Below are positions 1-6,247 of a stretch of 7,385 nucleotides of DNA, one piece after another (position 1 is the first letter of the stretch; each line of letters begins with the position of its first letter). Origin of the DNA: Cytophagales bacterium (GTDB lineage Bacteria; Bacteroidota; Bacteroidia; Cytophagales; Spirosomataceae); NCBI GenBank assembly GCA_028868395.1, contig JAGWUO010000052.1:1-7385 (forward strand), read 5' to 3'. The notes below the pieces were generated by a model, which made no database searches, was not told where the DNA came from, and saw only the letters and a list, made by a program, of their open reading frames with translations. Made by a program: the position numbers and the translations under genes.

Positions 1-13
1 ACCACTTTTGAAA

Positions 14-53
14 ATGCTTTAAAACCTTACTCTCTACTCTATAAAGAATAAAG
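14..53. repeat. Left block of degenerate heptad repeat
   Basis: ATGCTTTAAA at 14-23 and TCTCTACTCTATAA at 31-44 both recur exactly at 168-177 and 178-191. In this left copy they are separated by seven extra bases (24-30), exactly one repeat unit. AAAGAATAAAG at 43-53 is the exact reverse complement of 150-160. The block sits just left of the terminator hairpin and belongs to the same repeat family as 143-206. It does not code for anything recognisable. Confidence 0.6.
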
Positions 54-58
54 ATTGT

Positions 59-95
59 ATTAAAAAAGGGGATCAATTTGATCCCCTTTTTTAAT
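59..95. terminator. Bidirectional intrinsic terminator (perfect 37-bp inverted repeat)
   Basis: The arms are perfectly complementary over 17 bp around a 3-base loop (ATT at 76-78). The core is GGGGATCA paired with TGATCCCC, flanked by A6 on the left and T6 on the right, and pairing extends three more base pairs outward. Read in either direction it gives a GC-rich stem followed by a U tract, so it can end transcription both ways. It would stop the minus-strand gene ending at 196, about 100 bases downstream of its stop codon, and anything arriving on the plus strand from the left of the window. Confidence 0.9.
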
Positions 96-122
96 GAATT
101 TAGTAGCGCATTTCATAAATGT

Positions 123-137
123 ATCCGCGGAGCGGAT
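123..137. repeat. Small GC-rich hairpin
   Basis: ATCCGC (123-128) and GCGGAT (132-137) are perfect inverted copies around a GGA loop. There is no following T tract, so it is not a terminator by itself. It lies between the intrinsic terminator and the heptad repeat, in the 3' untranslated part of the minus-strand gene that ends at 196, where it could stabilise the mRNA end. That role is only a guess. Confidence 0.5.
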
Positions 138-142
138 TCCAA

Positions 143-206
143 CTCTATGCTTTATTCTTTGTGCTCTATGCTTTAAATCTCTACTCTATAATCTTTTATC
201 TCTTCA
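143..206. repeat. Degenerate tandem heptanucleotide repeat, consensus CTYTANK
   Basis: Units start with C at 143, 150, 157, 164 and 171: CTCTATG, CTTTATT, CTTTGTG, CTCTATG, CTTTAAA. After one inserted base at 178 the 7-bp period continues, more loosely, at 179, 186, 193 and 200: CTCTACT, CTATAAT, CTTTTAT, CTCTTCA. The last two units overlap the final codons and TAA stop of the minus-strand gene ending at 196. Related sequence lies on the other side of the terminator at 14-53. Degenerate heptad repeats occur between genes in some other bacteria, notably cyanobacteria; whether this one is genome-wide cannot be judged here. Confidence 0.65.
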
Positions 207-879
207 CTTTTTTGTCAAAAACACCCACTTTCACCCCAATCGTTCCTGCCGCACCCGACATATCACGTGTTTTTTCTTCCCCAAAAGCGAAGCGGTAATT
301 CGCGCCACCAAACACTTTAACATATTTGAATAGGTTGACTTCTAGATTGATTCCGGGTTGAATACCAAGGGCGCGAGGGCCATTTTGGAATGGATCGTTT
401 CTGCCCCAATTACTACCAGATCCAGGTCCAGGTTGTGGCATCATGCTACTGGTATAGTTATAAATCATCGGATCTTCTTGCTGTACTCTACCTATGGCTA
501 AAGGGAAACTTAAATGGAAAACCTTGTTTGCCATGGGTGTTGCTTCCATTGTAAATGCAGTAAAGCGTTGACGTGGTTCTGGTGTCATGCCATTGCGATC
601 ATCTCTTCTATCCATTGAATTAAAGGAAGCTATACCTAGGGATAATTTGTTGTTCAAATGAACTTGTACTCCCATTCCATGTTCAGGACCACCTTTGCCA
701 AAAAGAACTTGTGATTGGAAAGATAATCCAAATGAGGTTAATTTTTGCGGTTTAAATAGCGTCTTCATCTGGGAGGTTGAGTCCTTTTTGAATTTGATTA
801 ATGTTTCTTGGCCAAAAGCTTGACCAACTGATTGAATGCCAATGAAAAGCAATAAAACAAGGCGAATTGAATATTTCAT
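196..879 (-). CDS. Hypothetical secreted / outer-membrane beta-barrel-like protein (227 aa)
   Basis: The function is not recognised. Residues 1-23 form a clear signal peptide: Lys2 and Arg6, then a hydrophobic core LVLLLFIG, and a likely cleavage near AFG-Q. The mature part alternates polar and hydrophobic residues in short strands with GxG turns (for example 48-60, 69-86, 106-131 and 172-200), as in small outer-membrane barrels of Bacteroidota. The segment PGINLEVNLFKYVKVFGG (175-192) followed by ANYRF resembles the penultimate strands seen in many unnamed barrel proteins of this phylum. A Pro/Gly/Ser/Asn-rich stretch at 147-168 is probably a surface loop. The end, VFDKKVKR, lacks the usual terminal aromatic residue; the stop codon lies in a heptad repeat, which may have remodelled the tail. 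The gene diverges from the histidine kinase gene, so the two-component system is a candidate regulator. The ATG at 879 is fixed by the signal peptide. Confidence 0.75.
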   Translation of the reverse strand: MKYSIRLVLLLFIGIQSVGQAFGQETLIKFKKDSTSQMKTLFKPQKLTSFGLSFQSQVLFGKGGPEHGMGVQVHLNNKLSLGIASFNSMDRRDDRNGMTPEPRQRFTAFTMEATPMANKVFHLSFPLAIGRVQQEDPMIYNYTSSMMPQPGPGSGSNWGRNDPFQNGPRALGIQPGINLEVNLFKYVKVFGGANYRFAFGEEKTRDMSGAAGTIGVKVGVFDKKVKR

Positions 880-897
880 GTCTTTGTGTTTTTTTTA

Positions 898-905
898 CGA
901 AAGTA
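898..905 (-). promoter_or_regulatory. Candidate -7 promoter element, TACTTTCG
   Basis: On the minus strand TACTTTCG lies 18 bases before the ATG at 879. It matches the Bacteroidota consensus TAnnTTTG at five of the six specified positions (C for T near the end). An A-rich leader follows (AAAAAAAACACAAAG), which is normal in this phylum in place of a Shine-Dalgarno site. No convincing -33 TTTG was found at the usual distance, so the call rests on the -7 match and its position. Confidence 0.4.
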
Positions 906-1011
906 CGGTATAAATCGCAATGGAAAATAGAATTAGATGGAAGGGGTTAATTTGAAGATTAAAGGTCTTATTCTATCGATGAAGAGGAGAGGAGGATTCC
1001 GCTTAATTGGC

Positions 1012-1019
1012 TAGATTTG
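1012..1019 (+). promoter_or_regulatory. Candidate -7 promoter element, TAGATTTG
   Basis: A perfect TAnnTTTG match lies 16 bases before the ATG at 1036. With a start site about 5-7 bases downstream, the kinase mRNA would have a leader of roughly 10 bases, and the upstream TTG at 1030 would be almost at the 5' end, which favours the ATG. The region 17-23 bases upstream is purine-rich (GAAGAGGAGAGGAGGA) and shows no clear -33 TTTG, so the promoter may need an activator or be weak. Confidence 0.5.
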
Positions 1020-1035
1020 TAAAAATCAATTGTGT

Positions 1036-2091
1036 ATGTGGCAGGCTGTCAATTATTATAAGACGAAGCGCACTTTTCAGGTGTTGTTTAATCTAATCTT
1101 GTGGGGAATGTGGGTTGGTTTGCCTCTGTTGAGTCCAGTACACCAGACTCACGAAAATGCACATCCACATCCGCATGAAAATCCAGAGTTTTCAGAGCAT
1201 ATATGGGTTGAGCTGATTACGGTTATGCCTTTGTTTTACGTAATTACAATCGTGCTAATTCCATTTGTATTTAAGAAGAAAGGGGTTTGGGTCTTTTTTG
1301 GAAGTTTACTATTGACTAACCTAGGTTTCTTTTTGTTGCAAATGTTGTTTCATCATCTTTTTCTAGAATTTGAACACGAACATGGAACTGCACCGGAAAT
1401 GCTTGGCGCTTTTCCCTTGATCATGGTTTCTGCGATTGCAACAACGTATGGTTTATTATTAGCTTTTTTAGAACAGGAATCATTGAAGGAAGAGCAAGCC
1501 AGTGAACAGATGAAAGCTGAATTGTCCTTTTTGCGTTCGCAGATTAGTCCTCATTTTATCTTCAATATCCTGAATAGTATCGTTTATTTAATCCGGACTA
1601 AAGCCTCTGAACAAGCCGAAGACGTCACCATGCGCTTATCTTCCTTGATGCGCTATATGCTGTATGATTCGGACCAAAGCATGGTACCCTTAACCAATGA
1701 ATTAGCCTATCTAAAGAATTATATTGATTTGCAAAAAATGCGTTTTGATGGCAATGTTGATTTTGATTTTCAGGTTAAAGGAAAGGCAGATGGGCATTTT
1801 ATTGAACCAATGCTATTGATTCCTTTTGTCGAAAATGCCGTAAAACATGGAGTGGGTTTAGTGGATAAACCTTTTATTTATGTGAGCTTAGAAATGACAG
1901 AACACGGTTTGCATTTTCTGGTGAAAAACAAAAAGGGAAAAGAGGAACAGGTTTTTAAAGATCCGAGTTCTGGCATTGGATTGAAAAATGTGCGTCGACG
2001 TTTGGAATTATTATATCCGAAAAAACACACCTTAACAATTGAGGAGGACGAAGTTAATTTCTCTGTAGAACTAAACCTAATTTTGAAATAA
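1036..2091 (+). CDS. LytS/YehU-type membrane sensor histidine kinase with His-rich periplasmic loops
   Basis: This is a sensor kinase expected to autophosphorylate and pass the phosphate to the LytTR regulator encoded next. Residues are numbered from the ATG at 1036 (351 aa). Four membrane segments are visible at about 16-35, 58-79, 84-104 and 122-145, followed by a short charged, probably coiled-coil linker (146-166). The His_kinase domain has the phosphoacceptor motif LRSQISPHFIFN with His173. The ATPase domain has the N-box VENAVKHG (265-272) and the G-box GIGLKNVRRR (313-322). By the positive-inside rule (KTKR and KKK cytoplasmic), the first and second loops face the periplasm; both are His-rich (six His in 36-55, four in 106-116). 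An in-frame TTG at 1030 would add two residues, but ATG is preferred and suits the nearby promoter. The stop is one base before the regulator start, so the two are coupled. The ligand is unknown; metal binding is inferred. Confidence 0.93.
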   Translation: MWQAVNYYKTKRTFQVLFNLILWGMWVGLPLLSPVHQTHENAHPHPHENPEFSEHIWVELITVMPLFYVITIVLIPFVFKKKGVWVFFGSLLLTNLGFFLLQMLFHHLFLEFEHEHGTAPEMLGAFPLIMVSAIATTYGLLLAFLEQESLKEEQASEQMKAELSFLRSQISPHFIFNILNSIVYLIRTKASEQAEDVTMRLSSLMRYMLYDSDQSMVPLTNELAYLKNYIDLQKMRFDGNVDFDFQVKGKADGHFIEPMLLIPFVENAVKHGVGLVDKPFIYVSLEMTEHGLHFLVKNKKGKEEQVFKDPSSGIGLKNVRRRLELLYPKKHTLTIEEDEVNFSVELNLILK

Positions 2092-2092
2092 G

Positions 2093-2809
2093 ATGGTAAA
2101 AATGAACTGCATCGTTGTAGACGACGAAGTGATGGGCCGCAAATTAGTAGAAGAAAATGTGAAGCAAATTCCATTTTTACATTTAGTCGGTTCTTGTTCG
2201 AATGCGTTTGAGGCGATGGAATTGCTTCAAAAAGAACAGGTTGATTTACTATTCTTAGATATTCAAATGCCGGGATTATTAGGGACATCATTTTTGTCTT
2301 CTTTGGCCGTAAAACCCCTCGTGATTTTCGTGACAGCCTATGCGAATTATGCGGTGGAAAGTTATAACCTAGATGCCATTGATTATTTAATGAAGCCGGT
2401 AAGTTTAGATCGTTTTATATTGAGTGCAAATAAAGCGTATCATCAATTTATTGGTAAAAATGCGATCGAAAAGCAGCCTTTAGAGGATTTCTTTTTTGTC
2501 AACGTTGAGTATTCGTTGGTTCGAATTTCAATTCCCACTGTGACACATGTGGAGGGATTAAAAGATTATGTGAAGATTTATATAGAAGGGGAACGTTATC
2601 CCATTTTAACCAAACAGACAATGAAGAGTGTTGAGGCTAAAATAATGCCTCATGGCTTCATGCGGGTCCATAAATCCTATATTGTGAATCTACAAAAGAT
2701 CGAATCGATCAAGCAACAGCGAATAAAAATTGGCAATTACGAAATAGCGGTGAGCGATTCACATCTTAGTGAATTAATGGAGCGACTTAACGCAAGTAGG
2801 CTAAATTAA
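2093..2809 (+). CDS. LytTR-family DNA-binding response regulator (238 aa)
   Basis: This is the cytoplasmic partner of the preceding kinase: phosphorylation of the receiver domain should change DNA binding by the C-terminal domain. The receiver (about 4-118) has all canonical residues: the acidic pair Asp10-Asp11 in IVVDDE, phosphoacceptor Asp56 in LFLDIQMPG, Thr81 in FVTAYA, and Lys101 in YLMKP. The LytTR domain (about 133-230) shows the family signatures VEGLKDYVKIY, MRVHKSYIVNL and IGNYEIAVSDSH. Length is normal for the family. The start ATG follows the kinase stop as TAAGATG; a second in-frame ATG at 2102 (MNCIVVDDE) is a possible alternative start three residues later. The 3' end overlaps the convergent TonB-receptor gene by 23 bp and there is no terminator between them. 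Targets are unknown; the flanking outer-membrane genes are the natural candidates. Confidence 0.96.
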   Translation: MVKMNCIVVDDEVMGRKLVEENVKQIPFLHLVGSCSNAFEAMELLQKEQVDLLFLDIQMPGLLGTSFLSSLAVKPLVIFVTAYANYAVESYNLDAIDYLMKPVSLDRFILSANKAYHQFIGKNAIEKQPLEDFFFVNVEYSLVRISIPTVTHVEGLKDYVKIYIEGERYPILTKQTMKSVEAKIMPHGFMRVHKSYIVNLQKIESIKQQRIKIGNYEIAVSDSHLSELMERLNASRLN

Positions 2810-4691
2810 GTTGTAGTCCAATATGAAAATTTCGACCAGGAGAGGGATTGTAATAACGTCCTCCAGTGGCATTTAAATCTGGTCCTGAAGAATAGCGTTC
2901 ATCTCCTAAATTTTCAACCGAGGCCCAAAGTGTCCACTTTTTTCTGGTGTAACTAACTTTTGTATTCCAAAGTCGGTACGAACCCATTTGCTCGGTATTC
3001 GCATCATTTAAGAATTGATAATCCACAAATTGAAAATTTTGCACTAGACTTAAACCTGAAGGATGTTTCCAAATCAGGGTTGTTGCTTGTTGATAGGGTG
3101 TTGTCCCCGTCAGGAAGTTGCCATTAGCAAATCGAAAATTTTGCCAGGTATGCGATTGCTCTACTGTTAAGGTAGGGTGAATGATCCAAGTACTACTGAA
3201 TTCCAATCCTTGTTGAGTCGTAGAACCTGCATTCGTGAAATAGTCCGAACCATCCGCTGCTCTTCGTACTACGATGGTTTCGTCTAGGTTAAACTGATAT
3301 ACGCTCAAATCCCAATTGAATTTAGCATATTTTCCACGGTAGGTAATTTCGTGGTTCCAGCCTTTCTCTGCTTTTAATGAGGTGTTGATGACACCTGTCG
3401 ATGGGCGCATTTCCGAAATACTAGGAGGCGAATAGCCATGAGCGACTTTGGCAACGATACGCTGATGTGCCCCTAATTTTCGCAAGATGGCTAGGCGAGG
3501 AGAAAAAATCGCCTCATTCCCGATGTATTCGGTCCAATAAGAACTCAAGCTGCCGGAGAAAGTAAAGATCCAATTCGATAGCCCTGCATATTCATTTTGT
3601 AAGAAGAGACTGCCTTGTTGCACATGCGTATTTTGGGTCACTTGTAAAGTGTCTTTTATCCCATATCGATTTCCAAAAGTCGAACTATTCATTTGTCCCG
3701 CTTGGTATTCAAATCCAAGATCGCTTTGGATAATCCCTTTTCGATGCAATACCCCGCGCGAGGAATAATTCGGTTCATGGCGAACTTCAAAATTTCGAAT
3801 GGTGGGGTTCTCGATATCATTTACTTGAATGGCTTGGCTTAAATCCCAAGCCCATAAATTATTCAAAACCTGCGAGGCACGCGCACTTACACCATAACTC
3901 TTAATTTTAAACGTAGCCCCTTGTTGCTGTGCACTTTTAAAAGTACCTGCTGCGGGTCTAGCTTGCTCGGGATTAGCCAGAAATTGGGCTTTCGTCAATC
4001 CCCCAGGGGTTTGGTAAGCTAAATCAACGTAATAGGTGCTCAAATCGAGATTTAAGTCATTCGCAAAGCTGTGGTGAAATTCGTAAGAAATCCATTGCTT
4101 CTTCATGGCGGATTGTGCGCGATAACCCTCTTGTTGATTAAAGGACGTGTATAATCTGTGGTTTTCAGAAGATAGGTCGACGGATGTTTTCATTCCGCCT
4201 AATGAATGGTAAACGGTTTCTGCATTCAGTACATTTCCTTTTGAACCACTTTCAAATAGTAAAACTCCTCCTGTACCTGCTCCATAAATTCCTGCTGATG
4301 GTCCTTTCGTGATAGTTAAAGAAGAGAAAAGGGCAGGTTCCAAGAGCGATATATAGGTGTTGTTTCCTGCATCAGTAAAAGGAATTTGATTCCAATATAC
4401 TTTCGTGTTTCGAACGCCAAAAGGAGCCCTCAACGAGCTACCTCGTATCGCAATTCGATAACTACCGGGTGAGCGTTCTTCCATTCGGATGCCCGGCATC
4501 GAATTTAGATTCGAAACAAATTGAGTGGAACTGAAACGCTGAAGATCTGTGCTACGAACAAAAGCGTCTGGGGTGTTTACTGCAGATCGTTTTTGCTCAA
4601 AAACATAGACTTTCACTTCGTCTAAAACTTTCGTAGAATCAGTTTGGGCTAAAACTGGAAAACAAAAAAGGAGGAGCAATAATTTCTTCAT
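2787..4691 (-). CDS. TonB-dependent outer-membrane receptor (634 aa)
   Basis: This is a 22-stranded-type receptor that imports a scarce ligand across the outer membrane using TonB energy. The start is set at the ATG at 4691, because MKKLLLLLFCFPVLA is a textbook signal peptide; the in-frame ATG at 4775 would add 28 residues with no export signal and lie deep inside the upstream gene. A TonB-box-like DEVKVYV sits at 24-30. The plug domain (about 35-150) has PGIRMEERSPGSYRIAIRG (66-84), VYWNQIPFTDAG (98-109) and ITKGPSAGIYGAGTGG (127-142). The rest is barrel, ending GRYYNPSPGRNFHIGLQLNL. Length fits siderophore, metal or cofactor receptors and is too short for SusC-type glycan receptors; no N-terminal carboxypeptidase-like domain is present. 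The final residues AYLR do not end in the usual aromatic; the stop lies inside the convergent regulator gene. The substrate cannot be read from sequence. It is coupled to the upstream barrel gene by TAAGATG. Confidence 0.93.
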   Translation of the reverse strand: MKKLLLLLFCFPVLAQTDSTKVLDEVKVYVFEQKRSAVNTPDAFVRSTDLQRFSSTQFVSNLNSMPGIRMEERSPGSYRIAIRGSSLRAPFGVRNTKVYWNQIPFTDAGNNTYISLLEPALFSSLTITKGPSAGIYGAGTGGVLLFESGSKGNVLNAETVYHSLGGMKTSVDLSSENHRLYTSFNQQEGYRAQSAMKKQWISYEFHHSFANDLNLDLSTYYVDLAYQTPGGLTKAQFLANPEQARPAAGTFKSAQQQGATFKIKSYGVSARASQVLNNLWAWDLSQAIQVNDIENPTIRNFEVRHEPNYSSRGVLHRKGIIQSDLGFEYQAGQMNSSTFGNRYGIKDTLQVTQNTHVQQGSLFLQNEYAGLSNWIFTFSGSLSSYWTEYIGNEAIFSPRLAILRKLGAHQRIVAKVAHGYSPPSISEMRPSTGVINTSLKAEKGWNHEITYRGKYAKFNWDLSVYQFNLDETIVVRRAADGSDYFTNAGSTTQQGLEFSSTWIIHPTLTVEQSHTWQNFRFANGNFLTGTTPYQQATTLIWKHPSGLSLVQNFQFVDYQFLNDANTEQMGSYRLWNTKVSYTRKKWTLWASVENLGDERYSSGPDLNATGGRYYNPSPGRNFHIGLQLNLAYLR

Positions 4692-4692
4692 C

Positions 4693-5463
4693 TTAGAAGA
4701 AATAGGTAAACAAAGTCGATGGAATGATGACTTGTGAAGCAGGTATGGGTTTTGATTTAGGATTTGATACCGCACCTAAATTGAGAATCTCTAGGTTAAA
4801 TCCAAAACCAAATTTACCTCTATTAAAATCCACTTTTACTTTATAATTGAGGTTGTTGTCTGAAATTAATGACTCATAAGGAACCCCGATGTAGCGCCCG
4901 TACAAAGTGACATCTCGGTACAAAGGTTCGAAAACTTTTGCTTGAATGAATATGTTCGTTTTCCCTGGAACGAGATAGCCGATTCCTGCACTTATTCCGT
5001 GAAGCGAATATTTTTCTTCTTCAATGTATTGTGATCGAGCCGAAGTAATTTTTCGTCCGATCGATTTGCTGTAGATGCTTAAACTAGGAATCCATCTTGC
5101 CTGATGTAAAGAAGGAGAGGTATTCCATTGTAAACCGATCTCGGCTTCTCCACCTCGGAAAGCTGAATTTAGTTCTTCTGCGGAAGAGAGTGGTTGGTTA
5201 CCACTAGTCATTGGAGGTTCAATAAACTGGTAGGTGCTTCGATCAATTGGACTGCTCATGATGTTCCCCAAGGTTTTCATCGCGATGAAAGTTCGGTGAT
5301 TTTTATCGGGGTTTTGGAATGAAATTTCAGCGGCTAAATCCACCGTTATTTGATTTTCATACCAAGAGAAATGTGAAGCTCCAATGCTCGAATTGAATCG
5401 AAATTTTTGGCCAAAACCAAAGAATGTAATCGCGAGAAATAAAAGAGTTATGCGAAATCTCAT
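4693..5463 (-). CDS. Small outer-membrane beta-barrel protein, coupled to the TonB receptor (256 aa)
   Basis: No named family is recognised. MRFRITLLFLAITFFGFGQ is a signal peptide (1-19). The mature part alternates into amphipathic strands with Gly turns (for example 41-49, 105-113, 124-133, 153-163, 168-177 and 206-228) and ends in LFTYFF, the aromatic C-terminal strand recognised by the outer-membrane assembly machinery. A loop near 83-104 is polar and may be exposed. Its stop codon is separated from the receptor start by a single G, so the two proteins are probably made together; it may be an accessory of that receptor, though this is inferred only from the arrangement. The ATG at 5463 is fixed by the signal peptide. 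It lies 19 bases after the family 2 glycosyltransferase stop, with a candidate promoter element in between. Its DNA is visibly more AT-rich than the glycosyltransferase genes. Confidence 0.82.
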   Translation of the reverse strand: MRFRITLLFLAITFFGFGQKFRFNSSIGASHFSWYENQITVDLAAEISFQNPDKNHRTFIAMKTLGNIMSSPIDRSTYQFIEPPMTSGNQPLSSAEELNSAFRGGEAEIGLQWNTSPSLHQARWIPSLSIYSKSIGRKITSARSQYIEEEKYSLHGISAGIGYLVPGKTNIFIQAKVFEPLYRDVTLYGRYIGVPYESLISDNNLNYKVKVDFNRGKFGFGFNLEILNLGAVSNPKSKPIPASQVIIPSTLFTYFF

Positions 5464-5468
5464 AGCAA

Positions 5469-5476
5469 CAAATATA
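5469..5476 (-). promoter_or_regulatory. Candidate -7 element, TATATTTG, abutting a start codon
   Basis: A perfect TAnnTTTG match on the minus strand ends five bases before the ATG at 5463. Transcription starting about 5-7 bases downstream would begin at or next to the ATG, giving a leaderless or nearly leaderless mRNA for the barrel and receptor pair. There is no -33 TTTG at normal spacing; the nearest is about 30 bases upstream inside the glycosyltransferase gene. It may therefore be a chance match. Confidence 0.3.
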
Positions 5477-5482
5477 GCAGAT

Positions 5483-6247
5483 TTACCAATACTTCCCCTG
5501 TTTTTTCAAAGCAAAAATCAGTCCTCTGGTAATGATGAGTAGGTGGTTGATTAAATTAGGGAAAAAACCAAAATGTGATTTCAACACTTGGTATCTTTCT
5601 TCCCAGGATCTCTTCAGATTTTGCACAGACGCACCACCCATCAAATAATGGCAGATAGGTGCGGCGGATTTTAACGTGAATTGACTTTTTTTCAATACCT
5701 GAATTTCCCAATCGATATCAGAGCTCAGGCGATAGTGTAGGTCAAAAAGAGGGGATATGCTGCGTTTGGCAATGAAAGCCTGATGACAAACAACCATCCC
5801 ATATCGGAAATGACGCCAACCCAACTGCTCTGGCAAACGATGCGGTGTCACTTCACTGCGCAGGCCTAATGGCTGGCCCTCATTATTGACGAAAACGGCT
5901 TCTCCAAAGAGTACATCGGGTTTCTTGGATAACTCTTCCAAAAGGTTTTTCAAGGTCGTAGACGACGCAAACGTATCTCCTGCGTTTAAAAATAGGATAT
6001 AATCACCTTTAGCTATTTGCATTCCTTTGTTCATCGCGTCGTAAATCCCTTTGTCTTTTTCAGAAATGACCTGATTAATCTGCGCTTTATTTGCTTCGAT
6101 GATTTCTAACGTTCGGTCCTTTGATGCCCCATCCACCACGATATACTCGATTTCCTGTGCACAACCTTGTTCGAATACACTTTTAAACGTGCGTTCGATA
6201 TAGGCCTCTGCCTGGTAGGTTATGGTGATAATACTAAGCTTGGGCAT
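5483..6247 (-). CDS. Family 2 glycosyltransferase, WcaE-like (254 aa)
   Basis: This is a cytoplasmic, GT-A fold enzyme expected to transfer a sugar from a nucleotide-sugar donor to a growing surface polysaccharide. Visible motifs are the N-terminal strand LSIITITYQ (4-12), VVDGASKD with Asp39, the subgroup signature EKDKGIYDAMNKG (63-75), and FLNAGD (86-91), which replaces the classic DxD with NAGD, as is normal in this subgroup. CHQA at 154-157 and SSDIDW (175-180) are probable acceptor-side residues. There is a hydrophobic stretch near the C terminus (230-246) but no clear membrane anchor. The length is typical. The start is set at the ATG at 6247, because MPKLSII places the first strand at the N terminus as usual; this overlaps the preceding gene by 14 bases. 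A start at 6271 would add eight residues with no family support. Donor and acceptor are unknown. Confidence 0.92.
   Translation of the reverse strand: MPKLSIITITYQAEAYIERTFKSVFEQGCAQEIEYIVVDGASKDRTLEIIEANKAQINQVISEKDKGIYDAMNKGMQIAKGDYILFLNAGDTFASSTTLKNLLEELSKKPDVLFGEAVFVNNEGQPLGLRSEVTPHRLPEQLGWRHFRYGMVVCHQAFIAKRSISPLFDLHYRLSSDIDWEIQVLKKSQFTLKSAAPICHYLMGGASVQNLKRSWEERYQVLKSHFGFFPNLINHLLIITRGLIFALKKQGKYW

Noticed and set aside
59..95. Inverted repeat as the end of an insertion sequence
   Set aside because: There is no transposase, no second copy of the arm elsewhere in the window and no target duplication; the A/T tracts and short loop fit a terminator.
14..206. CRISPR array
   Set aside because: The repeat unit is only 7 bp, degenerate and contiguous without spacers, and no cas genes are present.
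94..333. Plus-strand open frame of 79 codons beginning next to the terminator
   Set aside because: It crosses the heptad repeat and is antisense to the 3' part of the signal-peptide gene at 196-879; its Cys/Leu/Phe-rich translation has no family features.
880..1035. LytTR binding direct repeats in the divergent promoter region
   Set aside because: I looked for paired motifs about one helical turn apart and found no convincing pair by eye; a site may exist but cannot be supported.
1878..2291. Minus-strand open frame of 137 codons
   Set aside because: It lies antisense to the ATPase domain of the kinase and the receiver domain of the regulator, both of which have intact canonical motifs.
4647..4691. 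Lipoprotein signal in the TonB receptor (Cys10 in LLLLLFCF)
   Set aside because: The residues before the Cys do not form a lipobox and the Cys sits inside the hydrophobic core; a normal signal peptidase I site after VLA fits better.
4692..4775. Upstream ATG at 4775 as the TonB receptor start
   Set aside because: It would put 28 residues in front of a textbook signal peptide and overlap the upstream barrel gene by 83 bases; the ATG at 4691 is far better.
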